Source: Ctenosaura bakeri
Taxonomy: Eukaryota; Chordata; Lepidosauria; Squamata; Iguanidae
Length of the DNA: 64,000 nt
Reading direction: 5' to 3'
Assembly: GCA_948474755.1 (NCBI GenBank)
Contig: CAOLHI010002145.1
Location: 310,001-374,000, forward strand
Numbering within the stretch: the stretch's first letter is position 1; every line of letters begins with the position of its first letter. The notes beneath the pieces were generated by a model that did no database searches, was not told where the DNA came from, and saw nothing but the letters and a program-made list of their open reading frames with translations. Both the position numbers and the translations under genes were made by a program. Positions 62,668 through 64,000 of this stretch are shown in pieces.

Positions 62668-62790
62668 TGTTATTGTAAATTGCCATTAAGTTGACTTCAG
62701 CTTATGGCAACCCTGTGCACAAGAGACCTCTAAGTCATCCTGTTATCAACAGCCTTGCTTAGGTCTTACAAAGTCAGGACTCTGGTTTCC
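62668..62790 (-). repeat. Bov-B-type tail fragment, minus strand
   Basis: aaattgccattaagttgact and tcagcttatggcaaccctgt are the reverse complement of a Bov-B/SINE 3' end; no tRNA head is visible. Confidence 0.55.
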
Positions 62791-62795
62791 TTGAT

Positions 62796-64000
62796 TGAAT
62801 CATAGAATCATAGAACTGGAAGAGACCACAAGGGCCATTGAGTCCAACCATCTGCCATGCAGGAATATGATATCAAAGCATTCCTGATAGATGGTCATCC
62901 AACCTTGGTTTAAAAACATCCAGGGAAGGAGACACCACCACACTCGCAGGCAGTGTATTCCATTGTCAAACTGCAGTTACCAGAATCTTTTCCTGAATCT
63001 CCTGAATCTCTTTTCCTGAAGTTTAAAGGCACTGTTCCATGCCTTAGTCTTTGGAGCAGCAGAAAGCAGGCTTGTTCCATCCTCCATATGACATCCTTTC
63101 AAATATTTAAACATAGCTATCATGATGCCTCTTAACCTCCTCTTCTCCAGGCTAAACATACCCAGCTCCCTAAGCCTCTTCTCATATGGCATGGTTTCCA
63201 GGCCTCCTACCATATTGGTCGCCCTCCTCTGGACACCTTCCAGCTTGTCAATATTGTGCCTGAACTGTGGAGGCCAGTACTAGAAACAGTATTCCAACTG
63301 GGATTTGACCAAAGCAGAATACAGTGTTACAATCTCTTCTTTTGACCTAGAAACTACTTCTACTGATGCAGCCCAGACTTGTATTCGCATTTTTAGGTGC
63401 TACATTACACTGTTGACCCATATTCAGCAAGTGGTCCACTACAACTCCTAGACCATCTTACATGTGCTGTGGTCAAGCCAGGAGCAACCTATCCTATATC
63501 TGTGCATTTCAATTTTTTGCCTTACACTTCTCCCTGTTGAAATTCATTTTGTTAGTTTGGCCAGCTCTCTAATATGTTAAGGTCATTTTGAATTCTAATC
63601 CTGTCTTCTGGGGTGTTAGCTAACCCTCCTAATTTTGTGTCATTTGGAAATTTGATAAGAATGTCCTCTGTTCCCTCATCCACATCATTGATAAAAATGT
63701 AGAATAACACTGGGCACAGGACAGAACCCTGTGGCACACCACTAATCTCTAGGATGCAGAGGAGCTGTTGGTGATCACTCTTTGAGTTCAGCCAGTCGAC
63801 CAGTTACAAATCCACCTAACAATTGCATTGTCTAGCTCACATCTTACTAGCTTGTTTACAAGGATATCATGGGGGATCTTGTCAAAGGCCTTACTGAAGT
63901 CAAGATACAGTATGTTCACAGTATTTCCTGCATCTACCAAGTTAACAACTCTATTTAAAAAAGAAGTAAGATTAGTCTGGCATGACTTGTTTTTGAGAAA
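62796..64000 (-). pseudogene. CR1 LINE, minus strand, continues past the window end
   Basis: Starts (its 3' end) with gaatcatagaatcatagaac then tggaagagaccacaagggcc. It continues through the CR1 3' coding region and is still CR1 at 64000. On the minus strand near 63737-63552 the frame reads QGSVLCPVLFYIFINDVDEGTE and then FPNDTKLGGL, where a functional RT has an F/YADDTKL motif, so the catalytic aspartate pair is lost. The earlier domains lie outside the window. Confidence 0.87.

Overview
This window is vertebrate nuclear DNA, almost certainly from a squamate reptile and most likely a lizard with a parietal eye. Three things point there. A complete parapinopsin gene (a pineal/parietal-eye opsin) lies on the minus strand. 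There are many tRNA-headed SINEs with a Bov-B-type 3' tail (Sauria/Squamate SINE type). CR1, Bov-B (RTE), L2-like and L1 retrotransposons occur together with numerous small DNA transposons. The species cannot be fixed from the sequence alone.

Region 2041-23284 holds the only host gene I can support: parapinopsin, four coding exons (23284-22957, 7417-7089, 4407-4165, 2178-2041) with canonical GT-AG introns. They give an uninterrupted 345-residue seven-helix opsin with the retinal-binding lysine, both candidate counterion glutamates and the conserved disulfide cysteines. The last exon is short and was found by its splice acceptor and the C-tail sequence. The largest intron (15.5 kb) carries a recent 5'-truncated L1 with clear target-site duplications, two decayed Bov-B pieces, CR1 and SINE fragments, palindromic MITEs and hairpins.

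Region 23285-64000, upstream of the opsin promoter, is about 40 kb with no recognisable host exon. It consists of transposable elements: two solo-LTR-like elements, a 1.2-kb non-autonomous hAT with a perfect 8-bp duplication, several copies of a pogo/Tigger-like MITE flanked by TA, a family of palindromic and GC-rich MITEs with 3-bp duplications, CR1 copies, an L2/CR1-clade LINE with a frameshifted reverse transcriptase, and at least nine Sauria-type SINEs. Most other open reading frames are short and look like chance or lie inside repeats.

There is no operon, CRISPR array, phage or bacterial feature. The main biological interest is the intact parapinopsin, its unusual DRA (instead of DRY) motif, its candidate CRX/OTX promoter sites, and the fine structure of the mobile elements.
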